NCBI GenBank assembly: GCA_905479945.1
Contig: CAJQOP010000037.1
Location: forward strand, 21,857 to 85,856
DNA from: an uncultured Glaciecola sp.
GTDB lineage: Bacteria; Pseudomonadota; Gammaproteobacteria; Enterobacterales; Alteromonadaceae
Direction: 5' to 3'
DNA: 64,000 nt
The notes under the pieces are model-generated. The model saw only the letters and a list, made by a program, of their open reading frames with translations. It was not told where the DNA came from and did not search any database. This document shows, piece by piece, positions 27,335 through 37,316 of this stretch; position 1 is the stretch's first letter, and every line of letters starts with the position of its first letter. The translations under genes and the position numbers were made by a program.

Positions 27335-29449
27335 TTAAAAATCCTCAAACTGTGTGATGCTATCTTCTTGGATAACTGCATTAGGAAGGCTTCGAGTGAC
27401 TTGCCTTTGACTATTTACTGACAACTTTCCAGATAAGCCCTTTAACTCTGTATGACTAAAATAAGCGAGTTGTTGCATTTGCTCCGAAAATTGAAATGCA
27501 TCATACCCAAATGCAAATAAACGTAGAAATGAACTAGGTGGCTTATTCCAGATAGCATCAACTTCGGCCGCAAGTTCACTCTGTCGTTGATCAGGCATCA
27601 AAAACGGCATGTCAACAAAAACGAGATTTCTGAGATCACGAATACTGTTCTTATTAAGTTGATGTTGGTAACTATAAGATGTTGCAAAAACAGGAATAGT
27701 GCGTCCGGTAAACAAACTAATGCTTGCTTCAATAATTGGGTTTAGCAGCTCAACCTGTTGTGGCAACGCAAACACAACAAAAGCATCAACGTCTCGTCTG
27801 TTGCGAGTTACGCTGTGCACTGTTTCAGTTGTTAAACTCGACATTTGGCTGATGCGTTTTTGACTTTGTAAAACACCTAAAGCATCGGTAATTCCAATAC
27901 GTAGGCTTTTATTATCTGTAAAGCTAACCGTTTTAGGCTGTTTTATTTCATCTATTCCGTTTAGTGCTATCCACTGCTGATTAAAAGAGCTGATCATACG
28001 CTTGCTAACCGAAGACTCATTACTAATAATTATCGGGGTTTTCACTCCTCGTTTTTTCATCAAATTGGCTAGCTGAATAGCCTCATCTTCGGGTGCCAAT
28101 GCGAAGTAAACTTTGGCATTTTCATTGGCTGTAGCTCTATTATTGGCTGTAGCACTATTATTGGCTGTAGCACTACTATTGGCTGTTGCACCTATAGACT
28201 CTGTTTCTTTAGCGGCAGTTGAGGTTGATTCTGATGAAGCGCCGAATTCGTCCTCCATTATATCTTCATCGTCGTTGTTAATATTCATAGCGCTTGTAGT
28301 TTTCAACTCACTTGAAACACGATTTAAATATACAAACATTGATTCAGGTAAATTAAAAGCTCTAAGCAAATTAACATGTTCACGCAGCAAGGGGCCAATG
28401 ACAATGTCATATTGCATGAGCCCATCAGGTGTAATTTCGGTGCTCTCGAATTTACTGCTATCGGAACCAGTATCTAAAAAAGTAATGCTGGGGATAGCTT
28501 GACCGGGATTAGCTGAATTAATACTATTTAAGCGCTTGAAGTAGGCAGACATTATGCCTTGCCTTATCGCATCGCCCTGAACTTGAACTCTGCCAGTTAA
28601 GGGCAGTAACACAGCAATATTGCGAACTTCTTTTATGGTTTGACCTACGTAACCCCTAACGCCAGCCGGCAGATTAATGGACAGCGGATGTGTCGGATAT
28701 TGTTTTTGCCAGAATAAAATTGCTTGCTGTCGACTGATATCAGTTAAGCCTTCATCTTCCAATATGCTGGCCAGCGCAGCGTATGGACGCATAAAAGCCT
28801 CGCTATCGCCCAGTGCCATCTGAGTTGATTTAGATGCCTTTAAAAACCATTGCCACAATATCTGCTCTTGCGTTTGATTGAGCGGGCTATCGGCATTTAG
28901 TTGTTGGCTTAAAACAGTCGACGCTAGGTCCCAGCGCTTATGCAATGCCGCTAAATGAGCAATCACCACTTCTTTTCGGTCAATAAACTTGTTGTCAGTG
29001 ATCGGTGTTAACCACGAAATCATAGTATCGATAGGTGTGTTAATTAGTTCTGATGGGAGGCCTGAAGCGTAGTACTGAATAAGTGCGCACTCAGCCTTTA
29101 GCAATGAGGCATATTGTTGTTGCAAAGTATCTTCCAGAAATGGCTCAATGTTTGCAATAATAATATCTGCACGACCGCATTCACCCCCTGTTTGAAAATC
29201 CTGTATTGCAGCTAGCAGTAAATTGTTACGTTGGTTAATATCACGGCTTTTAAGCCATTCAGATTCAGCTCGTTGCAAAGCAGTTTCAGCTTTCTCTAAA
29301 ACAATTTCTTTAGTTTGTTTTACGGCCTCTTTAGCAGGCTCGTCAGCTATTATTTTTGTTTGATTAGCACAACTAGTAATAAACAATAAAACGAAAGCAA
29401 GACTAAAGCAGGTACGGAAATTTACGAATGCGTTCACAAGTACTCTCAT
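27335..29449 (-). CDS. lpoA: Penicillin-binding protein activator LpoA
   Basis: LpoA is an outer-membrane lipoprotein that activates the peptidoglycan synthase PBP1A from the periplasm. The 704-residue protein has a lipoprotein signal (FSLAFVLLFITSC), a helical TPR-like N-domain, and a C-domain with a periplasmic-binding-protein fold beginning NIAVLLPLTGRVQVQGDAIRQGIMSAYF. Near residues 418-441 is a low-complexity insertion of six-residue ATANNS units encoded by an 18 bp tandem repeat. It is divergent from rsmI and heads the lpoA-yraN-diaA-dolP unit. Confidence 0.95.
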   Translation of the reverse strand: MRVLVNAFVNFRTCFSLAFVLLFITSCANQTKIIADEPAKEAVKQTKEIVLEKAETALQRAESEWLKSRDINQRNNLLLAAIQDFQTGGECGRADIIIANIEPFLEDTLQQQYASLLKAECALIQYYASGLPSELINTPIDTMISWLTPITDNKFIDRKEVVIAHLAALHKRWDLASTVLSQQLNADSPLNQTQEQILWQWFLKASKSTQMALGDSEAFMRPYAALASILEDEGLTDISRQQAILFWQKQYPTHPLSINLPAGVRGYVGQTIKEVRNIAVLLPLTGRVQVQGDAIRQGIMSAYFKRLNSINSANPGQAIPSITFLDTGSDSSKFESTEITPDGLMQYDIVIGPLLREHVNLLRAFNLPESMFVYLNRVSSELKTTSAMNINNDDEDIMEDEFGASSESTSTAAKETESIGATANSSATANNSATANNRATANENAKVYFALAPEDEAIQLANLMKKRGVKTPIIISNESSVSKRMISSFNQQWIALNGIDEIKQPKTVSFTDNKSLRIGITDALGVLQSQKRISQMSSLTTETVHSVTRNRRDVDAFVVFALPQQVELLNPIIEASISLFTGRTIPVFATSYSYQHQLNKNSIRDLRNLVFVDMPFLMPDQRQSELAAEVDAIWNKPPSSFLRLFAFGYDAFQFSEQMQQLAYFSHTELKGLSGKLSVNSQRQVTRSLPNAVIQEDSITQFEDF
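28125..28196 (-). repeat. 18 bp tandem repeat (four units) inside lpoA
   Basis: Four successive 18-base units begin TTGGCTGT on the plus strand at 28125, 28143, 28161 and 28179; the last one is diverged. On the coding strand they give alanine/threonine/asparagine hexapeptides. Length changes by whole units would keep the frame. Confidence 0.9.
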
Positions 29450-29734
29450 ATAAACAATATAATGACAGTTTACTAAAGCACAGATAAATATCTATCTTCT
29501 TTCTCATATTCTGCTCTAAAGTAGGTGTACAATGATACGAAATATGAGAAACGCAGTTAAAAAGGGCAATCTCTTAGCATATTCTTAAAATTGATATGAG
29601 TTGGTGCTAATAGGTCCATCAAAATACATGCGATTTAAACAACAAAGTGCCTAGAGCTAATAAAGTGCCCAGAGCGCAAAACAAGCTAAAACGCAAAAAT
29701 ACTCAAAAATGTAAAAATAAGAAGAAATTAGATA

Positions 29735-30580
29735 ATGACTAACTCAGGGACTCTTTACATAGTGCCGACACCCATCGGTAATTTGTCTGATATCAGTGCG
29801 CGAGCTTTAGATATTTTAAACCACGTGGATATGATCGCGGCCGAAGATACGAGGCATACATCACGTTTGCTTTCGCATTATTCAATCACTACATCGACAA
29901 TATCGATGCATGACCATAATGAGGCCGCACGCTCAACTCAGCTAAGCGCTAAACTTCTTTCCGGGCAAAATATTGCTTTAGTTTCTGATGCTGGTACACC
30001 CCTTATTAGCGATCCTGGTTTCATCTTCGTGCGTGATTGTCGCGAGAAAAACATACCGGTTATTGCATTGCCAGGCCCTTGCGCTTTAACAACAGCTTTG
30101 AGTGCATCAGGTTTGCCCACAGATAAATTTACATTTCACGGTTTTTTGCCAGTTAAGCAACAAGCGAAAGCTGAAGCCTTAAGTTCACTTAAAAATTCAG
30201 GTTGTACAACTGTGTTCTACGAGGCTCCGCGGCGTGTAAGAGACACTATCATGGCTTGTCATGAGAACTTGCAAGTTGATCATGAAATAGTACTAGCAAA
30301 GGAAATAAGCAAAACCTTTGAAACCTACAAGCAGGGTAGTGCTCAAAGTATACTTGAATGGCTGGAAGCTGACCCTGTGCATCAAAAAGGCGAATTTGTC
30401 TTAATGGTTTATTGCCCAAATAATTTGACCAAAGATGGTGCGCCACAGGAAGCTATCGCACTGTTAGAGTTATTGTCTAAAGAATTACCATTGAAGAAAG
30501 CGGCAGGCATCACAGCAGCTCATTATGGCTTAAAAAAGAACGCGCTATATGAGCTGGGATTGAGTCTAAAGCAGGAATAA
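29735..30580 (+). CDS. rsmI: 16S rRNA (cytidine(1402)-2'-O)-methyltransferase RsmI
   Basis: RsmI methylates the ribose of C1402 in 16S rRNA. The 281-residue SPOUT-unrelated, tetrapyrrole-methylase-fold protein shows GTLYIVPTPIGNLSDISARAL, AAEDTRHTSRLLSHY, ALVSDAGTPLISDPGF and FHGFLPVKQQAK, all typical. GAAGAAA lies upstream of the ATG. It is divergent from lpoA over 285 bases in which I recognise no other gene. Confidence 0.96.
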   Translation: MTNSGTLYIVPTPIGNLSDISARALDILNHVDMIAAEDTRHTSRLLSHYSITTSTISMHDHNEAARSTQLSAKLLSGQNIALVSDAGTPLISDPGFIFVRDCREKNIPVIALPGPCALTTALSASGLPTDKFTFHGFLPVKQQAKAEALSSLKNSGCTTVFYEAPRRVRDTIMACHENLQVDHEIVLAKEISKTFETYKQGSAQSILEWLEADPVHQKGEFVLMVYCPNNLTKDGAPQEAIALLELLSKELPLKKAAGITAAHYGLKKNALYELGLSLKQE

Positions 30581-30628
30581 CTGGCCTATTAGTTCAAGCT
30601 TTTGCCAAGTAATCAAGATTGAATGTAA

Positions 30629-30673
30629 TGCTAATTATAGATGTGCTAATTATAGATGTGCTAATTATGGCTG
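30629..30673 (+). repeat. 15 bp direct repeat, three units
   Basis: TGCTAATTATAGATG occurs twice in a row, followed by a third, diverged unit TGCTAATTATGGCTG. It lies between rsmI and the convergent argR gene, where a terminator would be expected but no clear hairpin is seen. Confidence 0.85.
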
Positions 30674-30746
30674 AGCTAAATAAGTGTTTGGCTAGACTAG
30701 ATATCGCGTAGTGTAAAAATGCTTAGCAAAAGTAAAAGGGCACTAT

Positions 30747-31211
30747 TTAAACACTCTCAAATAAATCTTCTACACGCTGGCGCAAATCTTCAATTTGAGT
30801 AATGTCTGCAGGTGCGATAAATATCGTATCGTCACCAGCAATAGTCCCAAGCACACCATCAGTATGGCTTAATGAGTCGAGTAAACGGGCTATTAATTGA
30901 GCTGCCCCTGGACTTGTGCGGATAATAACCATCACATTATTGTGCACAATATCTAATACAAGCTGTTTGAGTGGACTCTTTGCCGTTGGCATACCTAATT
31001 CTGGTGGCAAGCAATAGACCATATCGCCACGGGCGTTGCGCGTTCTAACAGCTCCAAACTTACTTAACATGCGCGATACTTTCGATTGACTGATGTTATC
31101 AAAGCCAGCTTCTTTTAACGCGTTAACAATTTCACCTTGCGAACCGTAGCTTTCTGTTTTTAATAGTTCTTTGAATGATTTGACGAGTGCGTCTTGTTTG
31201 CTTGATGACAT
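30747..31211 (-). CDS. argR: Arginine repressor ArgR
   Basis: ArgR is the hexameric arginine-responsive repressor of arginine biosynthesis genes. I chose ATG 31211 (154 residues, [18 protein letters not shown]) over an upstream in-frame ATG because it matches the E. coli length and start. The winged-helix N-domain contains [31 protein letters not shown]; the arginine-binding, hexamerising C-domain has [16 protein letters not shown] and [10 protein letters not shown]. It is divergent from mdh, a common gammaproteobacterial arrangement. I could not identify a convincing ARG-box pair in the intergenic region. Confidence 0.96.
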   Translation of the reverse strand: MSSSKQDALVKSFKELLKTESYGSQGEIVNALKEAGFDNISQSKVSRMLSKFGAVRTRNARGDMVYCLPPELGMPTAKSPLKQLVLDIVHNNVMVIIRTSPGAAQLIARLLDSLSHTDGVLGTIAGDDTIFIAPADITQIEDLRQRVEDLFESV

Positions 31212-31434
31212 AATAATGAAAGTCTCATTTTTAAATGTAGGCGTATTTTGCATTAGTAGCATTTTTTTCGCAAACGAATGTCAGTTATAAATGTATAGTA
31301 ATTGTAAGTATTGTAAATTTGTTGTGAAAGTTAAGGTAAAATACAGTGATAAGACCAAGGGGTTATTGAGATCTTGGCGCATATAGATTAAGGTGACGCC
31401 CGAAAATAAATTCGTTTATCAACAGGAGAATTTT

Positions 31435-32373
31435 ATGAAGGTAGCTGTATTAGGCGCCGCTGGCGGCATTGGTCAAGCATTATCATTATTATTGAAAACA
31501 CAATTACCTGCTGGCTCTGAGTTAGCTTTGTATGATGTTTCACCTGTTGTTCCGGGTGTTGCTGTTGATTTAAGCCATATTCCTACAGACGTTGCAGTAT
31601 CTGGTCACGGTAAAGATGACCTTGCTGAAGCGTTAAGCGGCAGTGACATTGTTTTGATACCTGCTGGGGTGCCGAGAAAGCCGGGTATGGACCGTTCTGA
31701 CTTGTTTAATATCAATGCTGGAATTGTGAAAAACCTGATTGATGCTGTCGCCGACAACTGCCCGAAGGCATGTATTGGTGTTATTACTAACCCAGTAAAT
31801 ACTACAGTTGCTATTGCGGCTGAAACGTTAAAAGCAAAAGGTGTTTACGACAAGAATAAATTGTTCGGCGTAACTACTTTGGATGTCATTCGTTCTGAAA
31901 CCTTCATAGCGACGCTCAAAGGATTGAGTACTAGCGATGTGCACGTGCCTGTTATTGGTGGACACTCTGGCACAACAATTCTTCCGCTTTTGTCGCAAGT
32001 TGATGGCGTAAGCTTTACAGATGAAGAAGTAGCAAGTCTAACCACTCGCATACAAAACGCAGGCACAGAAGTTGTAGAAGCTAAAGCTGGTGGCGGTTCT
32101 GCTACATTGTCTATGGGCCAAGCAGCTGCGCGTTTCTGTTTGTCACTTGTTGCAGCAATGCAGGGTGAAGCAGTTGTTGAATATGCTTATGTTCAAGTAG
32201 ATGGTTCTGAAGACGCTGCCTTCTTTGCCCATCCCGTTCGTTTAGGTGTTAATGGTGTTGAAGAAATTTTACCATACGGCGATTTAAGCGATTTCGAAGA
32301 AGATGCTAAAAACGCAATGTTAGATGGCTTACGTGGCGACATCAAACTAGGTGTTGAATTCGTTAACGGTTAA
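31435..32373 (+). CDS. mdh: Malate dehydrogenase (NAD)
   Basis: The enzyme interconverts malate and oxaloacetate in the TCA cycle. ATG 31435 follows AGGAGAATTTT and gives 312 residues, identical in length to E. coli Mdh; an upstream GTG at 31393 is a chance extension. Visible are the NAD-binding [11 protein letters not shown], substrate arginines in [26 protein letters not shown], and the catalytic His in [17 protein letters not shown]. Divergent from argR; a strong terminator follows. Confidence 0.98.
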   Translation: MKVAVLGAAGGIGQALSLLLKTQLPAGSELALYDVSPVVPGVAVDLSHIPTDVAVSGHGKDDLAEALSGSDIVLIPAGVPRKPGMDRSDLFNINAGIVKNLIDAVADNCPKACIGVITNPVNTTVAIAAETLKAKGVYDKNKLFGVTTLDVIRSETFIATLKGLSTSDVHVPVIGGHSGTTILPLLSQVDGVSFTDEEVASLTTRIQNAGTEVVEAKAGGGSATLSMGQAAARFCLSLVAAMQGEAVVEYAYVQVDGSEDAAFFAHPVRLGVNGVEEILPYGDLSDFEEDAKNAMLDGLRGDIKLGVEFVNG

Positions 32374-32394
32374 TATTCGTTAAGCTAGATTTAG

Positions 32395-32430
32395 AAGCCG
32401 GCACTCACTTGAGATCGCCGGCTTTTTTAT
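32395..32430 (+). terminator. Rho-independent terminator after mdh
   Basis: AAGCCGGC and GCCGGCTT form an 8 bp GC-rich stem around a 14-base loop, followed by six T residues. Confidence 0.88.
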
Positions 32431-32637
32431 TTCTATAAAATTCCGATAATGTATTTTATATATGTTCGTCCGTTATCCACCTATTATGAACTGTCCAATT
32501 CAAAAAGGTCAGCTGGATAGACCGAAAACGGAGGTTAATCTTTAAAATAACTTGCTCCTTTCACGCTCAAAGACAGTAAAAATAGTTTATCCCTTGAAAC
32601 TACGCGCATCCAATCTCAAAAATATAGGATATGAAAC

Positions 32638-33096
32638 ATGCTCAACAAACTAAAAGACTTTTTTAACAACGAACTTATGTTGAATAGCTCTGCGAAAAAC
32701 AAGGAACAGAATACTTATAGTTTGCAACAAGCTTGTGCACTTTTATTGATGGAAGTATCCCGAGCCGATTTTGAGCAGTCCGTCACGGAGAACGATGAAA
32801 TTAAGCAACAACTTCAATCACTCTTTGACCTGTCAGATGACAAACTTCAAGAACTTTTTGTCTTCAGTCAGGAGGCGAGTAGAGACACCACGTCGGTGTA
32901 TCCATTTACTTCTATGATAAATGACAACTACAATTATGATGAAAAGGTTAATTTACTAAAGCTTATGTGGAAAGTGGCGTATATCGATAATGAACTAGAC
33001 AAGCATGAAGAATCTACCATAAGAGCAGTGGCTGATTTATTGTATGTTTCCCACGGTGACTTTATAAAAGTTAAACATGAAGCTTCTGGCGAGTAG
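32638..33096 (+). CDS. TerB-like (tellurite-resistance fold) protein
   Basis: The 152-residue all-helical acidic protein contains the TerB-type core: ACALLLMEVSRADFEQSVTENDEI and, in the second half, KVNLLKLMWKVAYIDNELDKHEESTIRAVADLLYVS. The acidic pair in YIDNELD is the usual metal-site pattern. Single TerB-like proteins of this kind are common outside tellurite operons, and their role is not established. AGGAT precedes the ATG. No other ter gene is nearby, so I would not infer tellurite resistance. Confidence 0.82.
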   Translation: MLNKLKDFFNNELMLNSSAKNKEQNTYSLQQACALLLMEVSRADFEQSVTENDEIKQQLQSLFDLSDDKLQELFVFSQEASRDTTSVYPFTSMINDNYNYDEKVNLLKLMWKVAYIDNELDKHEESTIRAVADLLYVSHGDFIKVKHEASGE

Positions 33097-33163
33097 CGTT
33101 TCGCACCAACAAATAGAAGCCCTAGTTAATTAGCAAAACTTTTATGAATATAAGTGTCGATTG

Positions 33164-33192
33164 CAAAAAAGGCCGCACTAAGTGCGGCCTTC
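33164..33192 (-). terminator. Terminator of ppc (hairpin shared by convergent genes)
   Basis: AAGGCCGCAC and GTGCGGCCTT form a 10 bp stem with a 3-base loop. On the minus strand it is followed by a T-run (plus-strand AAAAAA at 33165-33170), so it stops ppc transcription. It may also stop the TerB-like gene from the other side. Confidence 0.9.
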
Positions 33193-33219
33193 ATGATCAA
33201 ATTAGCTATTTAATAATAT

Positions 33220-35829
33220 CTAACCCGTGTTACGTAAGCCAATAGCAATACCCGTGATAGTAACCATCATGGCCATTTCCAACGTAGCGATATCATTATC
33301 GCTGTAGCTAGATGAGCCTTCTTTTCTGATGCGGTCAAGCAATTCAATTTGTAAATAATGCAGCGGTTCTAAATAGCCGCCACGAATTTCCATTGAAAGT
33401 TTACCATGTGGGTCGTCTTCCATCATGTCTGTATGGTCAAGTATGCGCAGAATTGAAGCTATACTTTCTTTCAATTCAGCACGTAAGCCTTCACCAAAGT
33501 GCTTAAGCTTGTCAGGCACTAAACGGGCATCATAGGCCTCGCTTATATGTGGTTCGGCCTTTTTAAATACCATATCGAGCATTGATAAGCGTGAATTGAA
33601 AAATGGCCAATTATCGATCATGTCTTTCACGGTAGCTTCGTTGCCTTCACTAATAACACTTTCAACTGCTTTCATTACACCTAACCAAGACGGCAATACC
33701 ATACGTGTTTGTGCCCAAGCGAATATCCATGGAATTGCTCTCAAGCTTTCAATACCGCCTTTTGGATTTCGTTTAGCTGGACGGCTACCTAAGGGTAATT
33801 TACCTAACTCCTGCTCTGGCGTTGCAACTCTAAAATATGGCACAAACTCAGGATCATCTCTAACTACCCCACGGTAATTATCACGACCTCGCGCTGCCAT
33901 ATTTATCATAGTCTCGCGCCATTCTGGCTTAGGCGCGGGTGGTGGCGACAACATAGCTTCAACTACCGCTGCGGCATAAATCGATAAACTGCGTTTGGCT
34001 AGCTGCGGCATACCAAACTTATAGCGTATGGTTTCGCCTTGTTCAGTAACTCTGAAACCGCCGATTAATGAGCCAGGAGGCTGCGAATGAATAGCTGCTT
34101 TAGCTGGCAAACCTCCGCGACCAATAGTGCCGCCGCGTCCGTGAAATAAGGTCAAGGTCACTGACTTTTCTTCAGCTAAAGCGACTAATGCTTCTTGCGA
34201 TTCATATTGAGCCCAACCTGCGGCTAAGGACCCCGCGTCTTTAGCTGAATCTGAATAACCAATCATGACAAATTGACGTCCTTTGATGTAGCCTCGATAC
34301 CAGTCGATATCGAGCAGGTTACGCATCACTTTTGGTGAATTATTTAAATCGTCGAGAGTTTCAAATAAGGGAGCGACCGGCATAGGCCAGCTTACACCGC
34401 ACTCTTTCAGTAGCAACTGCACTGCCATAACGTCTGAGGCTTCTCTGGCCATTGAGATAATGTAAATCCCAAAGCCTTCCTGACTGTGACGAGAAATAGT
34501 TCTGCAGGTGTCTAATACTTCTTGGACATCCTCGGTGGGTTTCCAGTTCAACGGAATTAGAGGACGTTTAGAGCTCAGCTCGCGCAGCAAAAACGCTTGT
34601 TTGTCATCCTCGCTCCACTGTGCGTAATCTCCTAGGCCAAGATAGCGAGTAAGTTCGCTAAATACATCTGCATGGCGATCTGAGTCTTGACGAATGTCTA
34701 GTTTAAGCAAATTTACGCCAAAGCTGTGTACTCGGCGGATAGTGTCTTTTAACGCACCTTCAGCAATCACAGCCATGCCGCATTCATTGAGTGATTGGTA
34801 GCAAGCTAACAGCGGTATAAGCAATTCTTCATTACTATTAACCCACTCTTCAATAGGAATGAGATTATCACGAGTCTTCTCTAACTTATTACGAATACTC
34901 TTGAGAGCAGCTCGATAGGGTTCTTTTGCATCGCCAACGATATTGCGTAACTTGTCATTACAGTCGTTCATCGACAGTTCAATATATAAATCGTCCATGT
35001 CGAGTGCAAAAAGCTTTGCTGCTCGTCGTCGGGCTAGCATTAGTACTTCTTCCGTTACCTTTGAAGTAACAAATGGATTACCATCGCGATCACCTCCCAT
35101 CCATGAACTGAACTGAACTGCTTTAGCATCAAGAGGCAAGGTAATGTCGAATTCAGCCTTCAAATACTCTTCAAGTTCTCTCAAGAATTCAGGTACGGCT
35201 TCCCATAACGAGTTTTCAATAACTGAAAACCCCCAGCGAGCCTCATCAACAGGAGTAGGGCGTATCGAGCGAATCTCTTCTGTGTGCCATGCTTGACTGA
35301 TAAGTGCAGCAACTCTTTTCTTAATTCGACTCCGTTCCCTTTCGTTTAGATTGCTGCCGTGAAGAGCTTGTAGCTGAGCGGCAAGCTCGCGATGCTTATG
35401 AATTAAGGTTCTGCGAGTAACTTCAGTTGGGTGTGCTGTTAAAACCAAATCGATATTTAGATTTTGTATGGCTTGCAGGACTTTTTCTCTATTGCCGCCG
35501 AGGATTTTTATTTTTTCCAATGAGGATGCTAACGACTCATCACGCTGATTTGCGCTGTTATATTCTTGCTCGGCAATATTCGCTAAATTCAAAAACTGCG
35601 CGAATGCGCGCCCAATAGTGAGCAATGACTGATTATCTAAACTCGAGAATAGTGTAGTCATACGATCGGTACTTTTAGTTACGTCAGCATATGAGTCACG
35701 TCCGTCTTGTCTGATTTGCTCTATCTTTTGCAACCAATCACTACCGAGCTCTGCTTCAATAGTTTCACCAAGTGTTGCACCTAAATAACGTACAGTATCC
35801 TTCAATTGTGCGTCGAGCGTATCATTCAT
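33220..35829 (-). CDS. ppc: Phosphoenolpyruvate carboxylase
   Basis: The enzyme carboxylates phosphoenolpyruvate to oxaloacetate, refilling the TCA cycle. The 869-residue sequence has the catalytic His region LVLTAHPTEVTRRTL, the bicarbonate/PEP loops WMGGDRDGNPFVT and LFHGRGGTIGRGG, VMIGYSDSAKDAG, and the invariant C-terminus ending LRNTG. AAGGAAAA precedes the ATG. It stands as a single gene, divergent from fklB. Confidence 0.98.
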   Translation of the reverse strand: MNDTLDAQLKDTVRYLGATLGETIEAELGSDWLQKIEQIRQDGRDSYADVTKSTDRMTTLFSSLDNQSLLTIGRAFAQFLNLANIAEQEYNSANQRDESLASSLEKIKILGGNREKVLQAIQNLNIDLVLTAHPTEVTRRTLIHKHRELAAQLQALHGSNLNERERSRIKKRVAALISQAWHTEEIRSIRPTPVDEARWGFSVIENSLWEAVPEFLRELEEYLKAEFDITLPLDAKAVQFSSWMGGDRDGNPFVTSKVTEEVLMLARRRAAKLFALDMDDLYIELSMNDCNDKLRNIVGDAKEPYRAALKSIRNKLEKTRDNLIPIEEWVNSNEELLIPLLACYQSLNECGMAVIAEGALKDTIRRVHSFGVNLLKLDIRQDSDRHADVFSELTRYLGLGDYAQWSEDDKQAFLLRELSSKRPLIPLNWKPTEDVQEVLDTCRTISRHSQEGFGIYIISMAREASDVMAVQLLLKECGVSWPMPVAPLFETLDDLNNSPKVMRNLLDIDWYRGYIKGRQFVMIGYSDSAKDAGSLAAGWAQYESQEALVALAEEKSVTLTLFHGRGGTIGRGGLPAKAAIHSQPPGSLIGGFRVTEQGETIRYKFGMPQLAKRSLSIYAAAVVEAMLSPPPAPKPEWRETMINMAARGRDNYRGVVRDDPEFVPYFRVATPEQELGKLPLGSRPAKRNPKGGIESLRAIPWIFAWAQTRMVLPSWLGVMKAVESVISEGNEATVKDMIDNWPFFNSRLSMLDMVFKKAEPHISEAYDARLVPDKLKHFGEGLRAELKESIASILRILDHTDMMEDDPHGKLSMEIRGGYLEPLHYLQIELLDRIRKEGSSSYSDNDIATLEMAMMVTITGIAIGLRNTG

Positions 35830-36040
35830 GTTTAGTGTTTTCCTTGTATAAAAGCAATACTCACAAGATATACATCATTAAGTCTAAAGTCTAATGCTTA
35901 GCTTTATAAGTTAATGTTTTTGGGCATAAGCGGCCAATTTTAAAGCTTTTTAGAATGTGTTAAGATGTGCGCGAAAAATTATGCGCAAATCATTTATGCG
36001 CGAAAAACTCATTTAATAAAATTATTATTTTGGAGACACT

Positions 36041-36661
36041 GTGTCAGATAAGTATTCAACAGTAGAGTTACAAGCAAGTTACGGTATTGGTTATCAGATG
36101 GGTGAGCAATTAGCCGGAAATCCATTCGACGGACTTGATTTAGATACAGTTATGGCTGGTTTAGCTGACGGTTTTAATCGCGTTCAACCGCAAGTCGACA
36201 ACAATGATTTACGCGCCGCTTTCACTGAAATTCATGAACGTATGCAAGCTGCTAAGCAAGAGCAATTTGCCGGTGCGGTTGAAGAAGGAGAAACGTACCT
36301 AGCAGAAAATGCAAAGCGTGAAGATATCGTGACTACGGAGTCAGGCTTACAGTACGAAATTATAACTGCTGGAACAGGCGAAAAGCCAAGCGCAGCGTCA
36401 ACAGTGCGTGTTCATTATCACGGTACGCTAACAAATGGTGAGGTTTTTGATAGTTCGTACGATCGTGGCGAACCTGCAGAGTTTCCAGTGGGTGGCGTAA
36501 TCAAAGGTTGGACCGAAGCATTACAAATAATGCCAGTTGGTTCGAAGTGGCGTTTACACGTGCCACACGACCTAGCTTATGGCGAACAAGGTGCCGGTGG
36601 TGCAATTGGTCCATTCAGCACATTAGTATTTGATGTTGAGTTGCTAGACATTATTGGCTAG
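36041..36661 (+). CDS. fklB: FKBP-type peptidyl-prolyl isomerase FklB
   Basis: The 206-residue protein matches FklB (FKBP22) in length. An N-terminal dimerisation domain (QASYGIGYQMGEQLAGNPFDGLDLD) is followed by the FKBP domain: VRVHYHGTLTNGEVFDSSYDRGEPAEFPV, GVIKGWTEALQIMPVGSKWRL and LAYGEQGAGGAIGPFSTLVFDVELL. No signal peptide is seen, so it is cytoplasmic. The start is GTG with GGAG seven bases upstream. A terminator follows. Confidence 0.95.
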   Translation: MSDKYSTVELQASYGIGYQMGEQLAGNPFDGLDLDTVMAGLADGFNRVQPQVDNNDLRAAFTEIHERMQAAKQEQFAGAVEEGETYLAENAKREDIVTTESGLQYEIITAGTGEKPSAASTVRVHYHGTLTNGEVFDSSYDRGEPAEFPVGGVIKGWTEALQIMPVGSKWRLHVPHDLAYGEQGAGGAIGPFSTLVFDVELLDIIG

Positions 36662-36726
36662 TAGTTAGCTGGATAGAAAGGTTTGTTTGTTCTTTGAGTG
36701 AACAAGTGACTGCCAGGTATTCTTTG

Positions 36727-36750
36727 AAAGGAGCATTTTGCTCCTTTTTT
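36727..36750 (+). terminator. Rho-independent terminator after fklB
   Basis: AAAGGAGC and GCTCCTTT form an 8 bp stem with a 5-base loop, followed by a T-run. Confidence 0.9.
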
Positions 36751-36833
36751 GTATGCTTTTTTTTCAAGGACTTGCTTTATTTTCGTATTTTTGAGTAAGC
36801 CCCAAGCTATTTGATTTACTTAGCGGAGAAAAG

Positions 36834-37316
36834 TTATGCTTTTGGCTGAGTTTGAATTGCGCCAACCTCCAGCATGGGTGCCGCATCTAAATCTTCCGCA
36901 TCCATCATAGTGGCTATGCGCTGCATTGTTGCAACTAATTGCGTTTGCTCCCATTCTTCTAGTTTTTCGAATCGATCGATAAAGTGTTCTTGTAGGGGCT
37001 TAGGAGCGGTCTCTAATGTTTTGATGCCAGCTTCGGTTAGATGCAATCCAACTTTGCGTTTGTCGACTGTAGAGCGTTCCCTAACAACCAAATTTTTGAC
37101 TTCAAGCCTGTCTAGGATGCTCGTGACGGTGGCGGAGCTTAAATTTATACTATTGGCAATTTCTTTGACCATCACACCATCGTGCGCCTCTATTTCCTGC
37201 AATACAAAAAGTTGAGGGCTAGTTAGACCTGAATCTTTATTTAGCTTTTTTGAGTACAAACCGATAGCTCGAATGACTTTGCGCAGGGACATTAATAATT
37301 CTTCGTACTTTTTCAT
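36834..37316 (-). CDS. MarR-family transcriptional regulator
   Basis: The protein has 160 residues from ATG 37316; a GTG six codons upstream is open. The winged helix-turn-helix is clear: LTSPQLFVLQEIEAHDGVMVKEIANSINLSSATVTSILDRLEVKNLVVRERSTVDKRKVGLHLTEAGIKTL. Such proteins repress nearby or divergent genes and respond to small ligands. No obvious target is adjacent: fklB is convergent, and the upstream 266 bases to the sulfotransferase hold no gene. Its ligand and regulon cannot be inferred. Confidence 0.9.
   Translation of the reverse strand: MKKYEELLMSLRKVIRAIGLYSKKLNKDSGLTSPQLFVLQEIEAHDGVMVKEIANSINLSSATVTSILDRLEVKNLVVRERSTVDKRKVGLHLTEAGIKTLETAPKPLQEHFIDRFEKLEEWEQTQLVATMQRIATMMDAEDLDAAPMLEVGAIQTQPKA

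Noticed and set aside
28125..28196. Short tandem repeats as a CRISPR array
   Set aside because: The units are directly adjacent with no spacers, and they are in frame in lpoA. The repeats at 30629 and 63702 also lack spacers, and no cas gene is present.
31212..31434. ARG-box operators between argR and mdh
   Set aside because: AT-rich stretches such as AATGTCAGTTATAAATG are only loosely similar to the operator consensus, and no properly spaced pair could be identified.
32638..33096. Tellurite-resistance system
   Set aside because: Only a single TerB-like protein is present. No terC, terD or other ter genes lie nearby.
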